64,000 bases of DNA, taken from assembly GCF_023074835.1 (NCBI RefSeq), contig NZ_JALLGW010000002.1, forward strand, positions 620,001-684,000, written 5' to 3'. Below are positions 16,601-24,550 of the stretch, in pieces. The notes beneath the pieces are model-generated. The model was given only the letters and a program-made list of their open reading frames with translations, was not told the DNA's origin and made no database searches. Within the stretch, counting starts at the first letter, position 1. Every line of letters starts with the position of its first letter. A program made the position numbers and the translations under genes. This stretch comes from Halomarina salina (lineage in GTDB: Archaea > Halobacteriota > Halobacteria > Halobacteriales > Haloarculaceae).

Positions 16601-17461
16601 CGCGAACGACCCGAAGTTCGAGGAGTCGTAGTAGGTGTCGTGGGCGTCGTCCCAGAGTATCGTTCCGCCGTCCCCGACCGTCGACGAGAGGAGTGCGAGC
16701 ACGAACTGCTCGTTCGCACCGTCGAACTCGCCGTCCGCTATCAGTTCCGGGGTCCCGAACCCGACGACGTCACCGTCTCGTGAGACGAGCGGTATCTCCT
16801 CGTCGGCAGCGTAGATGTGAGAGGCCTCGTCGCCGGCGTCGTCGACGTTCTGGGCCGTCGGTTCGGCCCAGACCATCACCGTCGAGGCGTCGGTCAGTGC
16901 CCCGCCATCGGGGGCGACCTGGCTCGCCGTGGACGGGAACGTGAGCGACGCGCCGCCGAGCACGTCCGTCGTCGCCCGGAGGTCGTACCCCGCGTCCTCC
17001 GCGTACTGCTCGAACGAACCGTGACTCGAGAGCGTGTAGAACTGGTCGTGGCCCTCGTCCCAGAGGACGGTCCCGTCGCCGCCCAGCTTCACGTCGAAGA
17101 CGTTGAGCAGGAACTCCTCGTTGCCGTAGCTGAAGTCCGTGTCGTCCTGACCGATGGGGGCACCGACGCCGACGACGGTGCCCGCGCTCGCGACGAGCGG
17201 AATCGGTGTCCCGTCGGGGTAGATGGTGGCGTTCTCTTCCCCGTCGTCGTCGCCGTTGTACGCCGTCGGCTCGGCCCAGACCGCGACGAGCGAGTCGTCG
17301 GTCAGCGGCTCGCCGTTCGCGTTCAGCAGACTCGCCGTCGAGTCGAACACGAGCGAGTCGATGGTGTCGCTCGACTGGAGCAGGTCCGCGCTCGCCGCCC
17401 CCGTCACGCCGAGCGATGCCGCGCCCGCACCGAGTGCCGTCAGGAATGTGCGTCGTCGCAT
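13697..17461 (-). CDS. Large Tat-exported multidomain protein with thermonuclease and PKD domains
   Basis: The protein is 1,254 residues from ATG 17461. MRRRTFLTALGAGAASLG is a twin-arginine signal. Visible order: two similar repeats with DDSLVAVWAEPTA / DASTVMVWAEPTA (about 30-165, 170-310); a beta-rich part (about 330-440); two DUF4350/GATase-like units (LLVIPSPAEPY...GGSLFLFD, about 462-560; GLVVTSPSAAF...GGSLFLFD, about 565-660); a staphylococcal-nuclease-type domain (about 665-825) with DGDTVD, IRTLGFDTPET and EFGR, so the Asp, Arg, Asp, Glu and Arg active-site positions are all present; a third GATase-like unit (about 885-1070); two PKD domains (WTFGDGS, WTFGDGT; about 1085-1254). It should act outside the cell, probably cutting nucleic acid while bound to a surface or matrix through its repeat domains. 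Function of the other units is unknown. Confidence 0.85.
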   Translation of the reverse strand: MRRRTFLTALGAGAASLGVTGAASADLLQSSDTIDSLVFDSTASLLNANGEPLTDDSLVAVWAEPTAYNGDDDGEENATIYPDGTPIPLVASAGTVVGVGAPIGQDDTDFSYGNEEFLLNVFDVKLGGDGTVLWDEGHDQFYTLSSHGSFEQYAEDAGYDLRATTDVLGGASLTFPSTASQVAPDGGALTDASTVMVWAEPTAQNVDDAGDEASHIYAADEEIPLVSRDGDVVGFGTPELIADGEFDGANEQFVLALLSSTVGDGGTILWDDAHDTYYDSSNFGSFAETVESEGYAFEATTESLAGGSDGGEAGDDVLVADPGTPGEPSTHTWTLEDLTFGEAGADGDEVDTITVEYDAASLDGLDQDDVTVTMTRTLSDGTDTSEIRVNQGSYSGSAATFDLSGRYQTDVAGPVVVEIDGVQNPPTSEVATITLEGDADPVSVEADLTVGDGSDGGDSALDGADLLVIPSPAEPYPDAELAAVAEHVADGGSLFLFDESEFTNEETANLDELASSLDLSFRFNADQVEDTESNAGAPYVPTTSNFNDAFDVFDGLGSAGLSDADGLVVTSPSAAFSAAERDALATFVESGGSLFLFDQSDYNDFDETANLNEVATAVGAPFRFNDDQVYDPENNAGAPFVPTTSEFNADFEYFDEREGLSLELDRDETYLVEVVSVTDGDTVDVRFEEGQEQAIRTLGFDTPETGSATSTERAEEWEGIDSYDYLETAGEAATAFAREQLSPGDTVGLSFDATEPVRDEFGRVLGYLTYDADGSGSRDTLYNRRVVEAGHARVYGSGFARHDEFLAAEFAARDAGREVWSESDPFDSSPIRDRPVEDLFFPTPTSVVTDSGPVDDDRVPVFAAPSATRSGGDVSTDGDLPLAAVDLDSRVAVFGAPLISETYEEAEGYPVDTSGYENFAFVTELLDDLSARDDDTVLIEGGHGQFGLSYSLSNEDAAYYQRYLEGRDTLFEQVNDLTTEASAERLASARALVVTTPASAFSDAELAAVASFADSGGAVVLMGSAAAPADQRGYLDEVATALDSDLRLGSGSVTDEESNLNGDPSIPVTSNLSEVDTDPAPERPPVATIDLATTEATVGERLAFRVDDTSGSGRWITALDWTFGDGSADEGWYSAHRYDEAGEYTVTLTATDNTGATTTDTVTVAVSDLSDPIARVVPSTTDASVGERVTFSVRDTSGDERWVDSLDWTFGDGTSGSGWWNAHSYGSAGSYTVTLRATDNTGATTTDTVTVTVE
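13709..13754. repeat. Direct DNA repeat within the PKD region, copy 1
   Basis: 46 bases are identical to 13970-14015. They encode the same DNTGATTTDTVTVT end of each PKD domain. The repeat unit is 261 bp (87 residues). Confidence 0.8.
13970..14015. repeat. Direct DNA repeat within the PKD region, copy 2
   Basis: Identical to 13709-13754 over 46 bases. Identity at DNA level points to recent duplication or gene conversion between the two PKD units. Confidence 0.8.
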
Positions 17462-17600
17462 TGACACGCGGCAGTCCACACATCCGCCGTTAATGTTTTT
17501 CGTTTGAATTTTCGTTCGGGTACGGAGAACTATGTCGTCTCCCGAGGCGTACCGACGCGGACGAAGACGCTGCTCCCGAGCCGCCGCGACGGTCGAGCGG

Positions 17601-17987
17601 TCAGTGCTCGCTCACGAACTCGACGAGGATGCCGGCGGTCGAGTCCGGGTGGCAGAACGCGACCTCGTGACCCCACGCGCCGGGCCGTGGCTCCTCGTCG
17701 ATGAGGCGGACGCCGTTGTCCTGGGCACGCTGGAGCGTCGCGGGCATGTTCTGGGTCGCCATCGCCAGGTGGTGGATGCCCGGCCCGTTCTTGTCGAGGT
17801 AGCGCTGGACCGTCCCCTCCTCGGTCGGTTCGAGGAGTTCGAAGTAGCCGTCACCGACGTCGAGGAACTGGACGTAGAGGTCGTCGAGCATCTCCTCGTG
17901 GACGACGCGCGTCTCGAACAGCGTCGAGAACAGCGACGCCATCGCGTCCGAGTCCGTGGTGGCGATTCCCGCGTGATGGAACTGCAT
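17601..17987 (-). CDS. mce: Methylmalonyl-CoA epimerase
   Basis: The protein is 128 residues with two paired beta-alpha-beta-beta-beta (glyoxalase/VOC) modules. FHHAGIATTDSDAMASLF gives the first metal-binding His. FELLEPTEEGTVQRYLDKNGPGIHHLAMAT gives the Glu and second His. LVEFVSEH gives the last Glu. It interconverts (2R)- and (2S)-methylmalonyl-CoA so that the mutase downstream in propionate metabolism can act. The mutase large subunit is encoded next to it, upstream on the same strand. It has its own TATA-like GCTTATTG at 18011-18018, 26 bases before the start. Confidence 0.93.
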   Translation of the reverse strand: MQFHHAGIATTDSDAMASLFSTLFETRVVHEEMLDDLYVQFLDVGDGYFELLEPTEEGTVQRYLDKNGPGIHHLAMATQNMPATLQRAQDNGVRLIDEEPRPGAWGHEVAFCHPDSTAGILVEFVSEH

Positions 17988-18010
17988 GGCCCGACGTGCG
18001 TCCGTCGGTG

Positions 18011-18018
18011 CAATAAGC
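18011..18018 (-). promoter_or_regulatory. TATA-like box for mce
   Basis: The minus strand reads CTTATTG about 26 bases upstream of ATG 17987. It suggests a leaderless transcript separate from the mutase gene. Confidence 0.5.
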
Positions 18019-18246
18019 GTCCTGCTGGCAGTGAGACGACGAGGATGCGGACGTGCGGGGAACTACTGCGCCCGGCCGGGCCGTGGGTCCAGCCACAGGT
18101 CGAGCGCGAAGGCGACCACGGTGCCCAGAGCCACCGAAACGTCAGCGAGCATGCGTGGGGTCACGGTCGGGGTGCGGAGATCGATGCCGCCGGCGACTGC
18201 GCACGGCGATGTGGCCGACCGCGAACCGCACGTCGTCGCGTCGCGC

Positions 18247-19923
18247 TCACGCCCCGGTGTGCTTGCCGAACACGTCGCGCATCGCGTCGCATATCTCGCC
18301 GGTCGTCGCGTACGCCTTCACCGCGTCGACGATGTACGGCATGACGTTGGCGTCGCTCGCGCAGGCGTCGCGGAGTGCGTCGAGCGACTCCTCGACGTCC
18401 TCCTCGTCGCGGTCGTCGCGCATCGCGTCGAGGCGTTCGATCTGGCGCTGTTCGTCCTCCTCGTCGACCTCCGCGAGGTCGTCCTCGTCCACCTCGTCGT
18501 CGCTCTGGAACTCGTTGACGCCGACGATGACGCGTTCGCCCTCCTCGATCTCCTCCTGGCGCTCGAAGGCGACGTCCTGTATCTGGCGCTGGACCCACTG
18601 GTCCTCGATGGACTGGCGCATCCCGCCGCGCTCGTCGATGTCCTCGATGAGCTGCGTCGCCTCCGCCTCCAGGTCGTCCGTGAGCGATTCGACGTAGTAG
18701 CTCCCCGCGAGCGGGTCGATGGTGTCGGCCGCGCCGGACTCGTGGGCGAGAATCTGCTGGGTGCGCAGCGCGGTCCGGACCGACTCCTCCGTCGGGAGGC
18801 TCAGCGCCTCGTCCTTCCCGTTGGTGTGGAGGCTCTGCGTCCCGCCGAGGACGGCCGCCAGCGCCTGGTACGCGACGCGGACGACGTTGTTCTCTATCTG
18901 CTGGGCGGTCAGCGTGGACCCGGCGGTCTGGGTGTGGAACTTCAGCTTCATCGAGTTCGGGTCCTCCGCGCCGAAGCGCTCCTCCATGATGCGCGCCCAC
19001 ATCCGGCGGGCGGCACGGAACTTCGCAACCTCCTCCAGGATGTTGTTGTACGACGCGAAGAAGAAGGAGAGCTGTGGGGCGAACTCGTCGACGTCCTGCC
19101 CGGCCTCGATGGCCCGCTCGACGTACTCGATACCGTCGGCGAGCGTGAACGCGATCTCCTGGGCGGCGGTCGAACCGGCCTCGCGGATGTGGTACCCCGA
19201 GATGGAGATGGTGTTGAAGCTCGGCACCTCGTCCGCGCAGAACTCGAAGATGTCCGTGATGATGCGCATCGACGGCTCCGGCGGGAAGATGAACGTGTTG
19301 CGCGCGGCGTACTCCTTCAGGATGTCGTTCTGGATGGTCCCCCGAAGCTCGGACCGGTCGACGCCCTGCTTGTCGCCGACCGCGACGTACATCGCCAGCA
19401 GGACGCTCGCGGGGGCGTTGATGGTCATGCTCGTCGACACCTCGTCGAGCGGGATGCCGTCGAACACCGTCTCCATGTCGTCGAGCGAGTCGATGGCGAC
19501 GCCCGACTTCCCCACCTCGCCCGCCGCCATCGCGTCGTCGGAGTCGTAGCCCATCTGCGTCGGCAGGTCGAACGCCATCGACAGCCCCGACGACCCGTTG
19601 TCGATGAGGTACCGGAACCGCTCGTTGGTCTCCTCGGCCGTCCCGAACCCGGCGTACTGACGCATCGTCCACAGTCGCCCCCGATACATCGTCGGGTACG
19701 GCCCGCGCGTGAACGGCTTCTCGCCGGGGAAGCCGAGGTCCTCGTCGTACTCCTGTTCGGCGACGTCGTCGGGCGTGTAGAGGCGGTCGACCTCGTGACC
19801 CTCGGTGTCGGTCGTGAACTGCTTCTTGCGCTCCCCGAACCGGTCGAGCGTGGGACCGAGCGTCTCCTCCTCCCACTCTTCGTGGCCCTCGCGGATGGCT
19901 CGCAGGTCCTCCTCGTCGTACAT
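18247..19923 (-). CDS. Methylmalonyl-CoA mutase, large (catalytic) subunit
   Basis: The protein is 558 residues. It holds the TIM-barrel substrate domain: [36 protein letters not shown] (with the Tyr and Arg that contact the CoA ester), [18 protein letters not shown] and [19 protein letters not shown] and [11 protein letters not shown] are further signature motifs, and [15 protein letters not shown] contains the substrate-contacting His. The C-terminal cobalamin-binding domain with DxHxxG is not here, so a separate small B12-binding subunit must be supplied elsewhere, as is usual in archaea. The acidic stretch at about 470-520 ([17 protein letters not shown]) is a haloarchaeal insertion. It converts methylmalonyl-CoA to succinyl-CoA. 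Confidence 0.95.
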   Translation of the reverse strand: MYDEEDLRAIREGHEEWEEETLGPTLDRFGERKKQFTTDTEGHEVDRLYTPDDVAEQEYDEDLGFPGEKPFTRGPYPTMYRGRLWTMRQYAGFGTAEETNERFRYLIDNGSSGLSMAFDLPTQMGYDSDDAMAAGEVGKSGVAIDSLDDMETVFDGIPLDEVSTSMTINAPASVLLAMYVAVGDKQGVDRSELRGTIQNDILKEYAARNTFIFPPEPSMRIITDIFEFCADEVPSFNTISISGYHIREAGSTAAQEIAFTLADGIEYVERAIEAGQDVDEFAPQLSFFFASYNNILEEVAKFRAARRMWARIMEERFGAEDPNSMKLKFHTQTAGSTLTAQQIENNVVRVAYQALAAVLGGTQSLHTNGKDEALSLPTEESVRTALRTQQILAHESGAADTIDPLAGSYYVESLTDDLEAEATQLIEDIDERGGMRQSIEDQWVQRQIQDVAFERQEEIEEGERVIVGVNEFQSDDEVDEDDLAEVDEEDEQRQIERLDAMRDDRDEEDVEESLDALRDACASDANVMPYIVDAVKAYATTGEICDAMRDVFGKHTGA

Positions 19924-20117
19924 ACTCTAGCCGACTCCCGCCCGGTTACTAACCGTTGTCCTCGTGGGCGGTCTACTTCCCGCGGGTCGCGGCGCTCCCC
20001 GCTCGGACTTCGTGGTTCTCCTTCGCTTACGTAGTTCGCTCAGTCCGAGCCACGCTACTCACAGCTCACTGCGTTCACCGTTCGCGTACCCGAGACGCTC
20101 ACCGTGTTCGCGTCTCG

Positions 20118-20600
20118 CTACTCGTCCACGAGCGCATCGAGCAGCGTCTCCACCTCGTAGGACCCCAGCGCTCGCGAATCCTCTCGAATCGAGTCGATGA
20201 CGAACGTCGAGTTCGTCCGTTCGACCTCGTCGACGTGTTCGAAGTCGTCGATGAGGCGGCCGACCTGGTCGGCGTCCGGCAGGCGCGCGATGGCGATGAA
20301 GTCGGTCTCACCCATCGTCGAGAACAGGTGGGTGACACCCTCGATGGCGAGTATCTCGTCTTCGACCGCGGGGCGGTCGTCGAGGTCCGCGAGGATCTCG
20401 ACGACGACGGTGACATCCAGTCCGACCGCGTCGAGGTCGATGTCGTACAGGTCGTTCGTGATGACGCCCTCGTCGCGGAGGTTGTTCAGCCGGTAGTGGA
20501 TGGTCGACACCGGGATGTCCGTCTCCTCGTGGAGCGCCTCGGGACTGCCCGTACCGAGGTCCGTGATTGCCCGCAACAGGCGCACGTCGCGCTCGTCCAT
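20118..20600 (-). CDS. Lrp/AsnC-family transcription regulator
   Basis: The protein is 160 residues. An N-terminal winged helix-turn-helix (residues 1-55: ERDVRLLRAITDLGTGSPEALHEETDIPVSTIHYRLNNLRDEG) is followed by a connecting strand and an alpha/beta RAM ligand domain (about 65-145: VTVVVEILADLDD, EGVTHLFSTMGETDFIAIARLPD). The STMGETDFI part is typical of the effector-binding turn. It would bind DNA as a dimer or octamer and respond to an amino acid or another small molecule. The divergently transcribed EamA transporter at 20804 is the nearest likely target. Which ligand it senses cannot be read from the sequence. Confidence 0.9.
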   Translation of the reverse strand: MDERDVRLLRAITDLGTGSPEALHEETDIPVSTIHYRLNNLRDEGVITNDLYDIDLDAVGLDVTVVVEILADLDDRPAVEDEILAIEGVTHLFSTMGETDFIAIARLPDADQVGRLIDDFEHVDEVERTNSTFVIDSIREDSRALGSYEVETLLDALVDE

Positions 20601-20763
20601 GCGTCTCGCTCGTCACGAAGCACCAACTATCCACCGAGTGCAATGTGTGGCTCGAAGAGCGACCAACTGATATTCCGTTTATCCCGGTTATATCCGAATT
20701 AGCAACAGTTATCAACTCGAACATCACACTATCGTTCTACTCTATCCTGAATCGTTGTAGAAG

Positions 20764-20772
20764 GGTTTAAAC
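20764..20772 (+). promoter_or_regulatory. TATA-like box for the EamA transporter gene
   Basis: GGTTTAAAC lies about 32-40 bases upstream of ATG 20804. It would give a short leader of roughly 10 bases. Confidence 0.4.
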
Positions 20773-20803
20773 GTATCAGGCTTCGAGCTTGTAGTAGACA
20801 CCA

Positions 20804-21751
20804 ATGGTCCGCAGCTATCTTTGGAAAATCCTCCCAAGTACACCCTTCATGTTCGCACTGCTCGCAACGTTCTGGGGCACCTCCTTCGTCGCCATCGAGG
20901 TCGGCCTCCACCACGTCCCGCCGATGCTGTTCGCGGCGCTCCGCTACGACGTGGCGGGGCTGGTCGTCCTCGGCTACGCGGCGGTCACGACCGACCGCTG
21001 GCGACCGCGCGGACGCGACGAGTGGCTCGTCACGCTCGTCGCTGGCGCGTTCATCATCGCCGGCTACCACGGCCTGCTCTACATGGGCGAACAGTACGTC
21101 TCGGGCGCTATCGCGGCCGTAATCGTCTCGCTGTCGCCCGTGATGACCGTCGCGTTCGCGGCGCTCGTCCTCCGCGAGGGTCGCATCGAGGGCCTCGGCG
21201 TGCTGGGACTGGCGTTCGGCTTCGTCGGCGTCGTCCTCGTCGCGAACCCGGACCCGGGTGCGCTCGGCGCGGACGCGGTGGGCATCGCGCTGGTCTTCTT
21301 CAGCGGCGCGAGCTTCGCGCTCGGCGGCGTCCTCACGCGCCCGTTCGACACCGACCTCCCCGTCGCGACGATGGAGGGCTGGGCGATGCTCCTCGGGTCG
21401 GCGATGCTCCACGGCGCGAGCGTCGCGCGCGGCGAACGACTCGTCGACGTCAGCCTGACCGTACCCGCCGTCGCGTCGTTCGTCTACCTGACGGTGATCT
21501 CGGGCGTCGTGGCGTTCCTGCTGTACTTCGAACTGCTCGACCGCGTCGGCCCGACGGAACTGAACCTCGTCGGCTACCTCGAACCGGTCGTCGCGGCGCT
21601 GATGAGCTGGCTCGTCCTCGGCGAGTTCGTCGACGTGGCGACGGCGACGGGGTTCGCCGTCATCTTCCTCGGGTTCGCGCTCCTGAAGCGGGAGTCGCTC
21701 GCGGCGCTCGGGGAACGCATCGTCGGTCGGGGCTCGCCCTCCTACTCGTAA
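20804..21751 (+). CDS. EamA/DMT-family membrane transporter
   Basis: The protein is 315 residues with about ten transmembrane helices in two EamA repeats. The first repeat begins FALLATFWGTSFVAIEVGLHHVPPMLFAALRYDVAG, the WG(T/S)xF...R motif of the family. The second begins GIALVFFSGASFALGGVLTR. ELNLVGYLEPVVAALMSWLVLGE near residue 255 is the matching end motif. It probably exports or exchanges a small metabolite such as an amino acid. The Lrp-type gene lies divergently 203 bases away, which fits with amino acid control but is not proof. Confidence 0.92.
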   Translation: MVRSYLWKILPSTPFMFALLATFWGTSFVAIEVGLHHVPPMLFAALRYDVAGLVVLGYAAVTTDRWRPRGRDEWLVTLVAGAFIIAGYHGLLYMGEQYVSGAIAAVIVSLSPVMTVAFAALVLREGRIEGLGVLGLAFGFVGVVLVANPDPGALGADAVGIALVFFSGASFALGGVLTRPFDTDLPVATMEGWAMLLGSAMLHGASVARGERLVDVSLTVPAVASFVYLTVISGVVAFLLYFELLDRVGPTELNLVGYLEPVVAALMSWLVLGEFVDVATATGFAVIFLGFALLKRESLAALGERIVGRGSPSYS

Positions 21752-21815
21752 CGTCGACCGGGCGGCGCCGCGAGTACCGCGCTGGTCGGGGGCTGGACGG
21801 TCAGTGCCCGAACGG

Positions 21816-22421
21816 TCAGCGCCCCGTGTCGTACTTGTAGGTCGCCTGGTCCGGGTCGATACCGAACTCCTCGGCGTCCGGGTCGGGTTCCGGTTCGTGG
21901 GCCTCGGCGGCCGTCTTGAACCGCTCGCGCAGTCGCTCGGGCATCCGGAACCGGCGCACGTCGAGGTGCATCCCGATGGCGTCGGGCGCGATGTCCTCCC
22001 GTTTCCGCTCCAGTCGTTCGCGCAGCGTCGCGGGCAGGTTCTCCGTGTCGACCGCTCGGAACCCGAACTGCGAGAGGTAGTTCGGCTCGTCGGTCAGCGC
22101 GTAGACGTCCTCGAACCCGTCGTCGATGGCGGTCTTGACGAGTCGCTCGACGACGTGCGCAGCGACGCCCTGGCCCCGCCAGCCGTCGAGGACGCCGATG
22201 CTCGTCAGTTCACAGACCTCCGCGGACCCCCCGTCGTCGGCCGTCTCCTCGGGGTCGACGGTGTGGATGCGAACGCGGCCGAACCCGGCCTTGACGTTCG
22301 ACTCCTCGTCGACGGCGACGACGTAGTCACGGGACCGAAACGACTGCTCGTCGAGGCCCATCGCCTCGATGTGGTCGAGCAGCCACACCTCTTCTCGGTT
22401 TTTCGCGTCCCTCACGTACAT
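21816..22421 (-). CDS. GNAT-family N-acetyltransferase
   Basis: The protein is 201 residues. The acetyl-CoA motif A is SIGVLDGWRGQGVAAHVVERLVKTA (about residues 73-97), with the R/Q-x-x-G-x-G/A core RGQGVA. The preceding strands DYVVAVDEESNVKAGFGRVR and the later YLSQFGFRAVD complete the GNAT fold. It would move an acetyl group from acetyl-CoA to an amine, but the acceptor is not known. The C-terminal 60 residues are acidic and helical, longer than the minimal domain. It is convergent with the EamA gene and divergent from the acs-like gene. Confidence 0.85.
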   Translation of the reverse strand: MYVRDAKNREEVWLLDHIEAMGLDEQSFRSRDYVVAVDEESNVKAGFGRVRIHTVDPEETADDGGSAEVCELTSIGVLDGWRGQGVAAHVVERLVKTAIDDGFEDVYALTDEPNYLSQFGFRAVDTENLPATLRERLERKREDIAPDAIGMHLDVRRFRMPERLRERFKTAAEAHEPEPDPDAEEFGIDPDQATYKYDTGR

Positions 22422-22543
22422 GGAGTCGGGTTGTCACGGCAACGGCAAAAACGTTCTCCGGGACGGAATCGCGCGGAGGAGCGGGGAGCGACCGCCGCGC
22501 GGGGGAGCCAACTTACTTGGCGTCTCCCGGAGCACACCGGGGC

Positions 22544-24532
22544 ATGAGCAGCCTGCCGGACCTCGACGAAGTGGTGTACGAGCCCGACCGGGAGACGGTC
22601 GAGGCGACCAACGTCCACGCGTTCATGGAGGAGTTCGACGTCGACGGCTACGACGAACTCGTCGAGCGCTCGCAGGACGTCGACTGGTTCTGGGACCTCC
22701 TCCCGGAGTACCTGGGCATCGAGTTCTACGAGGAGTACGACCAGGTCCGAGACACGAGCGATGGACCCCAGTTCACCGACTGGTACGTCGGCGGCAAACT
22801 CAACGTCGCGCACAACACCGTCGACCGGCACGCGGCCCGCGACAGCGAGACGCGCAACAAGGTCGCCACCATCTGGGAGGGTGAGGACGGCGAGGTGCGC
22901 GAGGTCACCTACCACGAACTCCGACGACAGACCGACGAGGTGGCGAACTACCTCGAATCGGTCGGCATCGGGACGGGCGACACGGTCGGCCTCTACATGC
23001 CGATGGTGCCGGAGGTCGTCTCCATCCTCTACGGCTGTTTCAAGGTCGGCGCCATCGCCGTCCCCATCTTCTCCGGGTTCGGCGTCGACGCCACCGCCAC
23101 CCGCATCGCCGACGCCGAGTGTTCGGTCCTGTTCACCGGCGACGGCTTCCTCCGGCGCGGGTCGCACGTCACCCTGAAGGACGCCGCCGACGAGGCAATC
23201 GAGGAGGCGGGCCACGTCGAGCACACCGTGGTGTTCGACCGGCTCGGGGCGAGTGACGAGGACACCGACCTCACCGTCCCGTTCGACGACTCGCGGGACG
23301 CGTGGTGGGCCGACGCAGTCGAGACACAGGACGACCACTACGAGACGAAGTCCCTGCCGTCGGGCCAGGAGTCGATGCTGCTCTACTCCTCGGGGACCAC
23401 GGGAAAGCCGAAGGGCATCGTCCACACCCACGCGGGCGTCGGGGTGCAGTGTCCCAAGGAGATCTACTTCAGCTTCGACCACCGCCCCGAGGACCGGTTC
23501 TTCTGGGTGAGCGACATCGGCTGGATGATGGGGCCGTGGACGCTCATCGGCAATCACACGCTCGGCGGGACGGTGTTCATGTACGAGGGTGCGCCGGACC
23601 ACCCCGAACCGGACCGCTTCTGGGAGATGATCGACCGCCACGACCTGTCGGTGTTCGGCATCTCGCCGACGGCAATCCGGGCGCTCCGGAAACGAGGCGA
23701 CGAGTGGCTGGAGGGTCACGACCTCTCCTCGCTCCGCCTGCTGGGGTCGACGGGCGAACCGTGGGACCCCGAGTCCTGGATGTGGTTCTACGAGCACGTC
23801 GGGAACGGCGAGATACCCATCATCAACATCTCCGGCGGGACCGAGATATGCGGCTGTTTCCTCATGCCGCTCCCGGGGATGCCCCTGAAACCGTGTACCC
23901 TCGGCAAGCCCGGGCTCGGGATGAGCGTCGACATCGTCGACTCGCAGGGCGAGAGCGTCGCCGACGACCACGAACGCGGGTTCCTCGTCGCCCGCGACTC
24001 CTGTCCGTCGATGACGAAGTCGCTCTGGGAGGGCGACGAGCGCTACCTCGACACCTACTGGAGTTCCTTCGAGGACCCGCCGCTGTGGGACCACGGCGAC
24101 TGGGCACAGCAGGACGAGGACGGCTTCTGGTTCCTCCACGGCCGCGCGGACGACGCGCTCAACGTGGCCGGGCGGAAGGTCGGTCCCGCCGAGGTGGAGG
24201 GCGCGCTCATCGACCACCCGGCGGTGAACCAGGCCGCCGCCGTCGGCGCGCCCGACGACACGACGGGCACCGCCGTCGTCGCCTACGTCATCCTCGACGC
24301 GGGCTACGAGGAGTCGGACGACCTGCGCGGGGAACTACGCGAGCAGGTCGGTGAGGAACTCGGCAAGCCGTTCCGCCCGCGCGAGGTGCTGTTCGTCGAC
24401 GAGTTCCCGAAGACGCAGTCGGGGAAGATAATTCGCCGCGCCATCCAGGCCGCCTACACGGGCGAGGACCTCGGCGACATGAGCAGCATCGAGAACCCGG
24501 ACGCGCTGGACGAGGTCGAAGACGCCCGCTAG
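22544..24532 (+). CDS. AMP-forming acetyl-CoA synthetase-like enzyme
   Basis: The protein is 662 residues from ATG 22544 (MSSLPDLDEVVYEP). The ATP-binding signature LLYSSGTTGKPKGIVHTHAG lies at about residues 280-299. WVSDIGWMMGPWTLIG and the adenylate motif INISGGTEICGCF follow, then YWSSFEDPPLWDHGDWA..HGRADDALNVAGRKVGPAEVE, and the catalytic Lys near the end in PKTQSGKIIRR. It activates acetate or another short carboxylate to an acyl-CoA. A truncated homologue lies at 28389-29108. The MFS transporter gene is convergent and the short-chain fatty acid permease is next, so the substrate may be a short-chain fatty acid. Substrate is inferred. Confidence 0.9.
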   Translation: MSSLPDLDEVVYEPDRETVEATNVHAFMEEFDVDGYDELVERSQDVDWFWDLLPEYLGIEFYEEYDQVRDTSDGPQFTDWYVGGKLNVAHNTVDRHAARDSETRNKVATIWEGEDGEVREVTYHELRRQTDEVANYLESVGIGTGDTVGLYMPMVPEVVSILYGCFKVGAIAVPIFSGFGVDATATRIADAECSVLFTGDGFLRRGSHVTLKDAADEAIEEAGHVEHTVVFDRLGASDEDTDLTVPFDDSRDAWWADAVETQDDHYETKSLPSGQESMLLYSSGTTGKPKGIVHTHAGVGVQCPKEIYFSFDHRPEDRFFWVSDIGWMMGPWTLIGNHTLGGTVFMYEGAPDHPEPDRFWEMIDRHDLSVFGISPTAIRALRKRGDEWLEGHDLSSLRLLGSTGEPWDPESWMWFYEHVGNGEIPIINISGGTEICGCFLMPLPGMPLKPCTLGKPGLGMSVDIVDSQGESVADDHERGFLVARDSCPSMTKSLWEGDERYLDTYWSSFEDPPLWDHGDWAQQDEDGFWFLHGRADDALNVAGRKVGPAEVEGALIDHPAVNQAAAVGAPDDTTGTAVVAYVILDAGYEESDDLRGELREQVGEELGKPFRPREVLFVDEFPKTQSGKIIRRAIQAAYTGEDLGDMSSIENPDALDEVEDAR

Positions 24533-24550
24533 TCGGACGCGGACCCGGAT

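Noticed and set aside
17988-18246. Short hydrophobic minus-strand frame between mce and the mutase
   Set aside because: About 30 codons with one hydrophobic stretch; no start context. Treated as intergenic.
18161-20034. Long frames on both strands over the mutase gene
   Set aside because: Shadows of the high-GC mutase gene; composition is Arg/Pro/Gly-rich and lacks domains.
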